41,985 nucleotides of DNA, taken from assembly GCF_003185915.1 (NCBI RefSeq), contig NZ_QHLZ01000018.1, positions 1 to 41,985 of the forward strand, given 5' to 3'. The notes beneath the pieces were generated by a model. That model made no database searches, was not told where the DNA came from, and was given only the letters and a program-made list of their open reading frames with translations. Shown piece by piece: positions 8,901-16,154 of this stretch. The position numbers were made by a program, and so were the translations under genes. The stretch comes from Arthrobacter psychrochitiniphilus. GTDB taxonomy: Bacteria > Actinomycetota > Actinomycetes > Actinomycetales > Micrococcaceae. The stretch's first letter is position 1. Each line of letters starts with the position of its first letter.

Positions 8901-8950
8901 GAGCTTTCGGGAAGGTTCCGGGAAGGTTTCGGGGAGCTTTCGGGGAGCGA
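8901..8950. repeat. Short degenerate tandem repeat between divergent genes
   Basis: GAGCTTTCGGG, GAAGGTTCCGG, GAAGGTTTCGG, GGAGCTTTCGG and GGAGCG follow one another as imperfect 10 to 11-bp units. They lie between the divergent otsA and DsbA-like genes, about 110 nt from the otsA start. Slippage or a regulator array could explain them; no regulator is known. Confidence 0.4.
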
Positions 8951-9045
8951 GGGCAGTTTTCGGTCTTCTCCAAGGTTTGTCCCATAGGATGATCCGTATC
9001 TAGCCGTACCACGGCCTTTTTTCATGCCCAAAGACTTGAGGAAAT

Positions 9046-9945
9046 ATGAGCTCCAAAAACGAACCGCGGTTGAGCAAAGCAGAGCGCACAGCACAGGCCC
9101 GCGAGCAGGCAAAGGTTATTCGCGATGCCCAAATTAAGGCGGAAAAGCGCAAGGGCTGGCTGATCCGTGGGGGTGTTTTGGCGGCGGCCGTGGTGATCAT
9201 AGTGATCATTGCGCTGGTGGTCATCAACACTCAGAAGGCTAATGAGCCGGTAGCGGATAGCGGGCCGGTGGCGGCGAATATGAACGCCTATGGCGGCATC
9301 ACGCTCGGTAAAGGTGACACCGTAGTTGCTCCCACCACCACGGAAAAAACCGTAGACGTCAACAACTTGGGCGCGGCTCCCACGGCTCCAGCAGAGAAGG
9401 CATTTGATCTGGACAAGATTGGTATTGAGGCGTCTGCGACCGGCAAGCCGGTCCAGACCGTGGTTTACCTAGACTTCCTGTGCCCGGTCTGCAATCAGTT
9501 TGAAAAGACGTACGGCGAAAAGCTGGACACGTTGCGCAACGACGGCAAAATCACTGTTGAGTACCGTCCGCTGGGTTTCTTGGACCGTCTCTCCTCCGGT
9601 ACAAACTACTCCTCGCGTTCAGGAGCAGCTGCAGCATGCGTTGCTGACACCTCACCGACTAGCTACAAGAAGTACTTAGACATTCTCTTTGTCAACCAGC
9701 CTGCTGAGAACAGCAAAGGCTTGGATAATGCGACGCTGAAGAAGTACGCAACCGAGGTAGGAGCCGCTGACATCAGCTCCTGCGTGGATGCGAAAACCTT
9801 CCGCCCGTTCATGGCCAACACCACGGGATTGACCTCCGTTCACGGCATCAATGGCACACCCACGGTGTTCATGGATGGCCAGCAGTGGCAGACCCCGGAA
9901 ACCTTCGATGACTTCATGACGCGGATTCTGGCTGCGAAGAAGTAA
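9046..9945 (+). CDS. Membrane-anchored DsbA-like thiol:disulfide oxidoreductase
   Basis: A 299-residue protein with a charged N-terminal cytoplasmic segment (1-36), one membrane helix (about 38-60) and an outer thioredoxin-fold domain. The active site CPVC is C146 to C149 in FLCPVCNQFE, and the cis-proline loop is GTPTVF near the C terminus. It belongs to the DsbA/thioredoxin_4 group that helps disulfide formation or exchange in exported proteins of Actinobacteria. The ATG has GAGGAA upstream. A terminator hairpin follows 20 nt after the stop, so it is probably monocistronic. Confidence 0.88.
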   Translation: MSSKNEPRLSKAERTAQAREQAKVIRDAQIKAEKRKGWLIRGGVLAAAVVIIVIIALVVINTQKANEPVADSGPVAANMNAYGGITLGKGDTVVAPTTTEKTVDVNNLGAAPTAPAEKAFDLDKIGIEASATGKPVQTVVYLDFLCPVCNQFEKTYGEKLDTLRNDGKITVEYRPLGFLDRLSSGTNYSSRSGAAAACVADTSPTSYKKYLDILFVNQPAENSKGLDNATLKKYATEVGAADISSCVDAKTFRPFMANTTGLTSVHGINGTPTVFMDGQQWQTPETFDDFMTRILAAKK

Positions 9946-9965
9946 GTTCTTTTGCCGGTGAAAAG

Positions 9966-10014
9966 CGGCCCTTCTCTGCGGCATTACTGCAGGGGAGGGC
10001 CGGTTTTCTTTTTT
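9966..10014 (+). terminator. Rho-independent terminator of the DsbA-like gene
   Basis: CGGCCCTTCTCTGC pairs with GCAGGGGAGGGCCG with a few mismatches (9966-10002). The stem is followed by TTTTCTTTTTT, a classic T tract. Confidence 0.85.
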
Positions 10015-10056
10015 CTGAAGCGGTACGGTAGCCTTGTCTAGCGCTTGATTGCGTTT

Positions 10057-10130
10057 GCCTCCTTAGCTCAGCTGGCCAGAGCACCGCTCTTGTAAAGCGG
10101 GGGTCATCAGTTCGAATCTGATAGGGGGCC
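10057..10130 (+). tRNA. tRNA-Thr (anticodon TGT)
   Basis: A full cloverleaf can be folded: acceptor GCCTCCT/AGGGGGC (one G:T), D stem GCTC/GAGC, anticodon stem CCGCT/AGCGG with loop CTTGTAA, and T stem ATCAG/CTGAT with loop TTCGAAT. The anticodon TGT reads ACA. No CCA is encoded. The base after the acceptor stem is C, an uncommon discriminator for threonine tRNA, possibly because the 3' edge was altered by integration. The integrase gene begins to the right, so this tRNA is the likely insertion site. Confidence 0.93.
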
Positions 10131-10166
10131 CAAAAAGCCCGGATTTACAGGGATTTTGGATGTGAG

Positions 10167-10190
10167 AATGGCCCCGAAAGGGGCCATTTT
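10167..10190. terminator. Hairpin terminator between tRNA-Thr and integrase
   Basis: AATGGCCCC-GAAA-GGGGCCATT is a perfect 9-bp stem with a stable GAAA tetraloop followed by TT. Read on the minus strand it is also flanked by T residues, so it may end both the tRNA transcript and the integrase transcript. Confidence 0.75.
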
Positions 10191-10309
10191 CAACTTAACT
10201 CATTAAAAACTCATTAAATTGACGCTTCTTTTTGGGGTTGAGGGTTCGCTGATTACGGCGGTTTGTCGACAGTGGTCGACAATTTTGAGGCTCAGCGCGG
10301 CAAAACGAA

Positions 10310-11548
10310 TCATTCCTCGGCGTCAGATTCGGAGGCTTCGGGCTGGGCCTGAAGTGGCTTTTTCGCTTCGATGGCCAAGGGAGAGGCGAATCCATCGAGA
10401 GCTGCGCGGGTGTCCAGAGCTTCCTTGTATTCCTCGATGTAGTGCTCTTGGGTCATCGCGATTTTTGAATGCCCGAGTTGGTAGGCGGCGGCTTCGGCAC
10501 CCATGGATCTCGCGATGACGGTGGCATTGGACTTTCTCAGGGTCCTGAAGGTGACCCAGTCGTAGCCGATGCTATCCGCGGCCTTCCGCCAGACCTTGCC
10601 AACGTTGTTTGCATCGATGAGAGTACCGGTGGACGAGGGAAAGACGAGGTCTATTGGATTCGGCGAACTGGCATTTTCCTGGCGCACTAGCCTCTTTCGA
10701 AGTTCGACAACCAAGAACGCCGGCAGCGTCAGACGGCGGACGCCGTGTCTGGACTTCGGATGGTCCTGAATCCTCACACCGCCGCTGGTGGTTCTGATCA
10801 CCGTGGCGCTGATCGACACCGTGGGCGGGTCGGATTCCAAATCGATGTCCTCCCAGTGGAGCGCGAGGAGTTCGCCGGGGCGAAGCCCTGTGCCGACAAG
10901 GAAGTCTGCGATTTCGTGTAGTTCTTGCATGCGGGGCCTGCCGAGGGCAGGTGCCTGCTCCCAAGCGATGAGTTTGCGGCGCAGGTCTTGATATTGCGTC
11001 ATGTCGAGCGCCTTGGGCTTTGCTGTCGAGTTCTTGGGGATGGAAACGCCGACGACGGGGTTTACAGTGACTGCGTCGTGGCGGAGCGCAACCTTGAACA
11101 TCCACGACAGCACAGCCCCGCACGACCTGGCGGTGGACGAACCGACGTCCGAGACGAGCGTCCGGATGAAATGGTCAACGACTCCGGAAGTCACTTCGCT
11201 AATGCGGACAGAGCCGAGAGCTGGTTTGATGTATTTCTTCACGCAATATGAGTACTTATCCTTTGTGCGGTCTGCCTTGTCGGAGGCTTCCATTTCAACG
11301 AGAAATACGTCAATGAGCGTGTTAACTCTGTCCTTAGCAGACACGACTCCATACCGGGGTGTTTGGCGTTCCTTTAGCTTCACTTGAATGTTGCGCTGGG
11401 CCGCAGTAGACGATGGGCCACGTGCCTCGACCAGCCGAAGCGCGCCGTCCATGTCGCGATAGTAGGCGCGGGCGCGCCAAGAATGGGGTGTCATCCGTTT
11501 TGTCCGAATAACACCCCAGTTTCCCAAGGGGATGGGTAACCTGGACAT
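10310..11548 (-). CDS. int: Tyrosine recombinase (ICE integrase)
   Basis: Site-specific recombinase that would integrate and excise the element at tRNA-Thr. In the 412-residue form the core-binding domain is at about 75-170 and the catalytic domain at about 185-385. Catalytic residues visible are R223 (GTGLRPGE), K265 in the beta-hairpin, R338 (FRTLRKS), H360 (LGHSKIAMT) and nucleophile Y370 (EHYIEE). The usual first histidine of the HxLR box is an arginine (R335) here. I chose the ATG at 11548, with GACGGA about 9 nt upstream; a longer frame to 11608 would overlap the excisionase-like gene. The gene points toward the tRNA, and its 3' end lies 180 nt from it. Confidence 0.92.
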   Translation of the reverse strand: MSRLPIPLGNWGVIRTKRMTPHSWRARAYYRDMDGALRLVEARGPSSTAAQRNIQVKLKERQTPRYGVVSAKDRVNTLIDVFLVEMEASDKADRTKDKYSYCVKKYIKPALGSVRISEVTSGVVDHFIRTLVSDVGSSTARSCGAVLSWMFKVALRHDAVTVNPVVGVSIPKNSTAKPKALDMTQYQDLRRKLIAWEQAPALGRPRMQELHEIADFLVGTGLRPGELLALHWEDIDLESDPPTVSISATVIRTTSGGVRIQDHPKSRHGVRRLTLPAFLVVELRKRLVRQENASSPNPIDLVFPSSTGTLIDANNVGKVWRKAADSIGYDWVTFRTLRKSNATVIARSMGAEAAAYQLGHSKIAMTQEHYIEEYKEALDTRAALDGFASPLAIEAKKPLQAQPEASESDAEE

Positions 11549-11573
11549 GATGATTCCGTCGGTTCTGCAGGGC

Positions 11574-11789
11574 TTACGGATCCGACCGGAGCGAGAGCCA
11601 AGCTTCAAAGTCTTCCTTGCTGACGCGCAGGTGACGACCGATCCGGTAGGCGTGCGGACCGATACCCTTCGCGCGCCACTGGTAGAAGGTCTGCAGCGGA
11701 ATCTGCAATTCGCTGCAGATCTCCGTGGGGGAGAGCCACTGAGTGGTGTCGGAATTGATGTGACGGCTGTTCTGGGTGGAGATGCTCAT
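11574..11789 (-). CDS. Excisionase-like helix-turn-helix protein
   Basis: A 71-residue MerR/AlpA-type winged-helix DNA-binding protein. The motif WLSPTEICSELQIPLQTFYQWRAKGIGP followed by a basic strand (YRIGRHLRVSKEDFEAWL) is typical of excisionases and Xis-like directionality factors. It lies 25 nt upstream of the integrase in the same direction, which supports a recombination directionality role and co-transcription. Direct proof of excisionase function is not visible. Confidence 0.8.
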   Translation of the reverse strand: MSISTQNSRHINSDTTQWLSPTEICSELQIPLQTFYQWRAKGIGPHAYRIGRHLRVSKEDFEAWLSLRSDP

Positions 11790-11910
11790 GTCGGTACCTT
11801 GCCTTCAATCTTGCCGGCGGCTGAGTGCCGGAAGGATGGATTCGATACCTAACCATGGCTGGAAATGACTTTTACTACGTGACCGCAATCTTTGCCGAGG
11901 TATCCCCGGC

Positions 11911-12180
11911 TCACAGCCAAGGCGAAAAGAATTGGCGCGCCTGTGCTATTTCGGCGACAATCGTGGGTATGTCCACGGTAAATAGTGGCCGGGAATCGGC
12001 GGAAGGGGAGCCAATCACTCTGATGATGCCGGCGTCTGACAGGATGCCTATTTCCTTGGTCAACGTGACTGGACTTATGGCCAGCGTGATAGCAAGGTCT
12101 TCGGCCGTTGCAGGTCCGAGGCTCGCCAGCATGTGGACGATTCGGCCACGCCTCAGATTCATTAAAATTGAAGGTTCCAT
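11911..12180 (-). CDS. Small winged-helix transcriptional regulator
   Basis: An 89-residue protein whose body is a winged helix: a helix with GRIVHMLASLG, then ATAEDLAITLAISPVTLTKEIGILSDAGII as the helix-turn-helix, then a wing (RVIGSPSADSRPLFTVD). The shape is like the ArsR/MarR-type wHTH regulators. I chose the ATG at 12180, which has AGGGAG 8 nt upstream; a longer frame to 12249 lacks a good site. It is divergent from the GIY-YIG gene and may control that gene or the integrase unit. Target unknown. Confidence 0.7.
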   Translation of the reverse strand: MEPSILMNLRRGRIVHMLASLGPATAEDLAITLAISPVTLTKEIGILSDAGIIRVIGSPSADSRPLFTVDIPTIVAEIAQARQFFSPWL

Positions 12181-12421
12181 GGAAACGCTCCCTGGCGGCG
12201 CACACGACGCGTGCCGATTGGATCTGTCTAACGAAAAATCTACTCTCACTTAACCATGGTGTAAATGCTGCTAAACGACATGACCGAGATAGGTGGACGT
12301 GTTGTCAGGAGACAGCTGACCGCAGCAAGTAGTAGTCGACGGCAGACCGGTGTCGCATGACATGGAGGCGTGCAAGCGCCGCAACGTTGCTCGAGACGTA
12401 AACCCCGTTCTGATAGGGCGC

Positions 12422-12434
12422 TAAACTCGGCCAG
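12422..12434 (+). promoter_or_regulatory. Possible -10 element for a leaderless GIY-YIG mRNA
   Basis: TAAACT (12422-12427) is followed by 7 nt and then the GTG start at 12435. That spacing would put transcription start on the start codon. No Shine-Dalgarno sequence is seen. A convincing -35 hexamer is missing, so this remains weak. Confidence 0.35.
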
Positions 12435-13280
12435 GTGACACTACAAACACCATTTACTGGGCAGCTGGTTTTCGCCGACCTCATCGACGCTTCGAGAGTC
12501 GATCGGCAGCAGGTCTTGCTCCTACGGCACACCTACAATCCTGATGGGCTGACCGGCCCCGCCGATCTGACGCCGGAAAAAATACATGAGTACGTGCGGT
12601 GGCAAGGAATCGGCAACAAGATCGGGAAAACGCCGCCCAAATATTGGTTGAACTTCATCGCTGCCGGCGGCCGCCGCTCACGGTTCCTTTTCGCATACGA
12701 AAATCACGGAGAGATAGACGACCAGCGGACCGAGGGCATGCGCTGTTTCGATCTGCAGCCGTCAACATTCCTCAGCAACCTCAATGAGCGGCTGGTCATT
12801 GAATGGGCCAAGGACACTGTCAACTGGGCAAAGACGGCCGGGAGTGCGCTCAATTTCGCGGTCACCGAGATCGCCGATGCACGCCCAGAACCTTTTCCCG
12901 GCTTTGACCAGTTGGTCATCCCCTTCAGCGAACTTCAGGCTGTCGTAGCCGATTCGCGCTATGAGCATTGGCGCCAGGCACTGAGCTCCGTCCAAGGCAT
13001 TTACCTCATCGCAGACACAAAATCAGGACAGCTATATGTAGGCAAGGCCGACGGAGCTCAACGAATCTTGGGGCGCTGGAGCGAATATGCGAAGACGGGC
13101 CATGGTGGCAATGTTGCGCTGCGTGAGCTCAACAGCCTGGACATGGCTCATCGGCAGCACTTCCAGTTCAGCATCTTGCGGGTCTTCAGCCCAGGAGCAT
13201 CAACCGCCGAAGTTGACGCGGCCGAGAGTCATTTCAAGCATGCCCTTCTCACGCGTCAGTTCGGCCTGAACAGGAACTGA
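12435..13280 (+). CDS. GIY-YIG nuclease-domain protein
   Basis: A 281-residue protein with a C-terminal GIY-YIG nuclease domain (about 186-275) and an unassigned N-terminal region of about 180 residues. The domain shows GIY at 188-190, YVG at 201-203, an arginine at 214 in GRW and a glutamate at 264 in AAESHFK, which match the family's catalytic core. The family cuts DNA in repair, homing and restriction; the substrate of this protein is unknown. The N-terminal part contains WLNFIAAGGRRSRFLFAYENHG and may bind a ligand or DNA. It starts with GTG and may be leaderless. The position among ICE regulators suggests an accessory or defence role, which is inference. Confidence 0.75.
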   Translation: MTLQTPFTGQLVFADLIDASRVDRQQVLLLRHTYNPDGLTGPADLTPEKIHEYVRWQGIGNKIGKTPPKYWLNFIAAGGRRSRFLFAYENHGEIDDQRTEGMRCFDLQPSTFLSNLNERLVIEWAKDTVNWAKTAGSALNFAVTEIADARPEPFPGFDQLVIPFSELQAVVADSRYEHWRQALSSVQGIYLIADTKSGQLYVGKADGAQRILGRWSEYAKTGHGGNVALRELNSLDMAHRQHFQFSILRVFSPGASTAEVDAAESHFKHALLTRQFGLNRN

Positions 13281-13314
13281 ACTCCCGAGGTCCAATGCCA
13301 GCACCGCAATGGTG

Positions 13315-13348
13315 TGTCCACCAAAGGTGGGCCGCGCTATTTAGCGCG
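13315..13348. other. Short hairpins after the GIY-YIG gene
   Basis: CCACC-AAA-GGTGG lies at about 13320-13330 and CGCGCT-ATTT-AGCGCG at 13333-13348. Both are perfect but lack a T tract. They may slow or end transcription of the GIY-YIG gene. Confidence 0.35.
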
Positions 13349-13447
13349 CTCTTGCAGGGCTGGACGCCACGGACAATACTGGAGAAGACAAAACGGTGAA
13401 ACCAGATGCTGTTGGCCAACCGGCCCCGCCATCGTGAGGAGTCCGTC

Positions 13448-13951
13448 TTGAATGCTGGACGCGACGGCAACGCTTCTGAGCTGCCAACGCCTCAGGTGGT
13501 CATGGGCAAGCGCATCAACCTGCTCTTAGACGCCGCCGCAGAGAAGCGCGGTTCTGCAGTGCTCTTTCCTGAGATCAAGGCCGAACTAGCGGCTCGCGGC
13601 GTGGGCATGTCGCGGGCCCGATGGTTTTACATGAAGGACGGAACAGGGCCCCTGGTTAAGGACGAAAAGGTCTTGACGGCCATTTGTGGCATGTTCGACG
13701 TTGCTCCGTCGTATCTGCTCGATTTGGATTCCAGCGAACTTCCCGAGAATATCCAGGCCCGGCTTGAATTCGTCAAAGCGCTGAGGGTGGCCCGGATCCA
13801 GGCCTTCGCTGCACGTACGTTGGATGACGTTACGCCAGAAACCTTGAATGCGATCGCAGAGTTCCTGAACCATGGCATCCCGGCGCCTGATGACCGAACT
13901 ACCGCTTTGGGGTCGTCAAATGATGAAGATGGGCCTCGAAAAGAACCCTAA
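13448..13951 (+). CDS. XRE-type regulator resembling EspR
   Basis: A 167-residue helix-turn-helix protein. Its layout matches mycobacterial EspR: a leading helix (KRINLLLDAA), FPEIKAELAARGVGMSRARWFYMKDG as the helix-turn-helix, then a helix with LTAICGMFDVAPSYLLD, and a C-terminal helical part (NIQARLEFVKALRVARIQAFAARTLDDVT) like the dimerisation region. EspR is a nucleoid-associated regulator of a secretion system in mycobacteria. Here a role in controlling transfer genes is only inferred from position. I chose the TTG at 13448 with GAGGAG 6 nt upstream; an in-frame ATG at 13406 is a possible longer start. Its 3' end overlaps the convergent winged-helix gene. Confidence 0.7.
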   Translation: MNAGRDGNASELPTPQVVMGKRINLLLDAAAEKRGSAVLFPEIKAELAARGVGMSRARWFYMKDGTGPLVKDEKVLTAICGMFDVAPSYLLDLDSSELPENIQARLEFVKALRVARIQAFAARTLDDVTPETLNAIAEFLNHGIPAPDDRTTALGSSNDEDGPRKEP

Positions 13952-14246
13952 TACGATCGGGATTGACGAAGTATCTTGGTGCGCGGCCGTGCCGGCGCCC
14001 TGGTTCGACATCGGCACCGACGATTCCGGCGTCTTCTAGGAATACTAAGTGCTTGGCCACGCTGGCATCGCTGGCGTCCACATTGGCGACAATTTCCCCG
14101 CGAGGCTCCGGGCCGTGCTCAAGTAAATAGAGGATGATGTCATTGCGCGTTTCGTTGCCGAATGTGGTCATGGCAATCCTAGCTTCGGGTGACCAATCCC
14201 TGACTACTGGATGCGTGTTTCGTGCCATGTCTTCATTCTGCCCCAT
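13899..14246 (-). CDS. ArsR-like winged-helix regulator
   Basis: A 115-residue protein with an ArsR-like wHTH fold: TRNDIILYLLEHGPEPRGEI, then DASDASVAKHLVFLEDAGIV as recognition helix-turn-helix, then a basic wing (EPGRRHGRAPRYFVNPDR). No metal-binding cysteines are seen, so it is not a classic metal sensor. It overlaps the 3' end of the EspR-like gene by 53 bp in opposite direction. It is divergent from the sigma-like gene, with a shared 80-nt control region, so it may repress that gene or itself. The start is uncertain: ATG at 14246 or 14228, TTG at 14255. Confidence 0.7.
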   Translation of the reverse strand: MGQNEDMARNTHPVVRDWSPEARIAMTTFGNETRNDIILYLLEHGPEPRGEIVANVDASDASVAKHLVFLEDAGIVGADVEPGRRHGRAPRYFVNPDRIRVLFEAHLHHLTTPKR

Positions 14247-14248
14247 AG

Positions 14249-14317
14249 TTGTCAACAGTGTAAGACTGACCCCTTGACAATATTATCTTGATACTTGCAC
14301 ACTAGAAATATTACATT
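14249..14317. promoter_or_regulatory. Divergent control region: inverted repeat and a sigma-like gene promoter
   Basis: TTGTCAA (14249-14255) and TTGACAA (14274-14280) form a perfect spaced inverted repeat, a possible operator for the adjacent winged-helix protein. For the plus strand, TTGATA (14288-14293), 18 nt, then TACATT (14312-14317) is a plausible -35/-10 pair. The stretch is AT-rich compared with its surroundings. Confidence 0.45.
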
Positions 14318-14327
14318 TTGACGAGGG

Positions 14328-15401
14328 TTGTCCGCGATCGTTGACCACGCCCAGCCCGCTGGGTCCGGCTCCCACCGGCACGATCTTGCCGCCACCAACG
14401 GTGTCCGCAAGGTTTTCCACGCAGCGCCTAACGGCGTCGCGCTTGATAGTCAAGCAATCTACAAAGCGGTGATCATCATGGGTCCCAGGGCCAGCAAAAC
14501 TTATGAAGCATTTGGCACCAGCACGGCGGAACTTTCACTCATCCGGCCGCCCGAATACGATATTCCCACTGATCAGCTGATGAGGGCCGTCGAAGGTGTG
14601 CGGCCCTACGTCAAGATTCACTTGGGCAGGTTTGGGCTCAGCGACGACGTTGACGACGTGTTGCAGGACATCCGGTTCGCCGCCTGGCGAGGCACAGTTC
14701 GGGGAAGCTACCAAACGGTTCCCGGGGTGAAATTTGATGCTTGGGTGCAGGGGATCGCCTGCAACCTGTGCGCCCATCACGCACGGCGGAGCATTGCCAG
14801 GTCAACGGTGCCGCTGGACGAGCGGTTTGAATCCAAAGTCAACGAGGTGATGGACATCCAGATGACGCGCCTCGAAGAGCAGTCCATCAACCACATCTGG
14901 GTCATGGAAATTCTGCAGCTCGTCAAGACGCACGTCCCCGAACGCACTTGGGAACTGGCGTTGGTCAGTCTGGCTGATTGGAAAGACCAGTCTGCAGTGG
15001 CGATGACCAAGGACGCATCGACCAGGACTCGCTGGCACGCGATCTTTGTGGTGCGCCAGATGGCACTGACCATAAGTCACGCATTGGACGTTGAACCGCA
15101 GCAGATTGTCGATCTGGCAGCTCTGCGAACCGCCACTGTCGCTGCACTGCCGACGCCGCTGTTCCAGCTCATCGCCAGGGACATTGTCATGCCAGCAGTG
15201 GTCCGGAAGACCCGTGCCGCCGCTGTCTCCGGCGTCGCCGAAGAGGCTGGTGTGAGCGTGCGCTACGTGAAGGTGCAAATTGGATTGGTACGCGACCTGG
15301 TCCTGGCGGCCGAGGAAATCCTCCGTGCTGGTGCCTCATTGGAAGGCTCAGTCATTGAAACACCCGCGGCGCTGATGGGCCACGCAGTGTCCGCGGCCTG
15401 A
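14328..15401 (+). CDS. ECF sigma factor-like protein with an extra C-terminal HTH
   Basis: A 357-residue protein whose residues 86-155 look like sigma region 2: VRPYVKIHLGRFGLSDDVDDVLQD, RFAAWRG, then KFDAWVQGIACNLCAHHARR. Residues about 200-245 hold a diverged region-4-like stretch (VPERTWELALVSLADWKDQSAVA). A further helix-turn-helix-like segment at about 298-322 (VSGVAEEAGVSVRYVKVQI) is not part of a normal ECF sigma. The 85-residue N-terminal tail is also extra; typical ECF factors are about 180-200 residues. It starts with TTG just after GAGGG, so the start is uncertain; an ATG at 14478 is an alternative. It lies at the head of the conjugation operon, which suggests that it activates transfer genes. 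No anti-sigma gene is seen. Confidence 0.6.
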   Translation: MSAIVDHAQPAGSGSHRHDLAATNGVRKVFHAAPNGVALDSQAIYKAVIIMGPRASKTYEAFGTSTAELSLIRPPEYDIPTDQLMRAVEGVRPYVKIHLGRFGLSDDVDDVLQDIRFAAWRGTVRGSYQTVPGVKFDAWVQGIACNLCAHHARRSIARSTVPLDERFESKVNEVMDIQMTRLEEQSINHIWVMEILQLVKTHVPERTWELALVSLADWKDQSAVAMTKDASTRTRWHAIFVVRQMALTISHALDVEPQQIVDLAALRTATVAALPTPLFQLIARDIVMPAVVRKTRAAAVSGVAEEAGVSVRYVKVQIGLVRDLVLAAEEILRAGASLEGSVIETPAALMGHAVSAA

Positions 15402-15428
15402 GCAGTTGCGAAGCTATGAGGTGGACGC

Positions 15429-16154
15429 ATGAACACGAGATGGCTGACATCCAGGGGCAGGCCAAGTCGACGCCGAGCTTGGCTGCTGGTGCTGGTCACT
15501 GTTCTGGCTGTGGCCGGAATCGCAGTGGTGTTATCGCTCAGAACCCCCGCGGTGACGCCTGAAGGAAGTAGTCGGACCCGGTCGACTGCGCCCGCGATCT
15601 CACCTTCTTCTGCGGCGCCGACTGCCGCCGTGTCACCGGCTACAAGCTCGTCGGTAAATCCGCAGATTGCTCCAGCCGATGAACCTGTCACGCTGGACTT
15701 CCGCCAACTGGCTACAGCAGCTGCCACCACCATTTATACGTGGGATACGCGTGAGGCCACATATTCGGAAACCTACGGAAGGATACGTGCCTGGTGGCAT
15801 GTGCTCCCCGACGGCTCAAACCCCTTGACCGTTTTTGCTGATCAGTTCGAGGCCACGGGGACCAACGCGGCAGCATATGTGTCCCTCACCGGCGCGCATG
15901 GACATCGCACGGCCAAGGCTGAGAATTCCACGTGCGACGCGCAACTGGCCCAATTTGTCCAGTATCCCGCGCCGTGGGAAGGCCTTCATGTTTGTACGGT
16001 GACCTTGGCTGTGACGGAGCATGCAACCTCGGGCACGAACAGCTATACGGCGCCCATCAGCGTTATGGTGAACTGCCCACCGGCCGCGACTGCTCCGGCT
16101 GATCACTGTGAAATGGTGGCGTTCTATGCGTCGCCGGACAGAATCGTCTACTGA
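15429..16154 (+). CDS. Membrane-anchored conjugation protein, VirB8/TcpC-like
   Basis: A 241-residue protein with a basic N terminus, one membrane helix (about 17-37), a Ser/Thr/Ala/Pro linker (about 40-85) and an outer domain from about 90. The outer domain begins with ATAAATTIYTWDTREATYSE, which looks like the NTF2-like domain of VirB8/TcpC-type proteins of Gram-positive conjugation systems. These link channel parts on the outer face of the membrane. The assignment rests on topology, position and the weak NTF2-like look. The ATG has GAGGTGGA upstream. Its stop overlaps the next start (TGATG). Confidence 0.6.
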   Translation: MNTRWLTSRGRPSRRRAWLLVLVTVLAVAGIAVVLSLRTPAVTPEGSSRTRSTAPAISPSSAAPTAAVSPATSSSVNPQIAPADEPVTLDFRQLATAAATTIYTWDTREATYSETYGRIRAWWHVLPDGSNPLTVFADQFEATGTNAAAYVSLTGAHGHRTAKAENSTCDAQLAQFVQYPAPWEGLHVCTVTLAVTEHATSGTNSYTAPISVMVNCPPAATAPADHCEMVAFYASPDRIVY

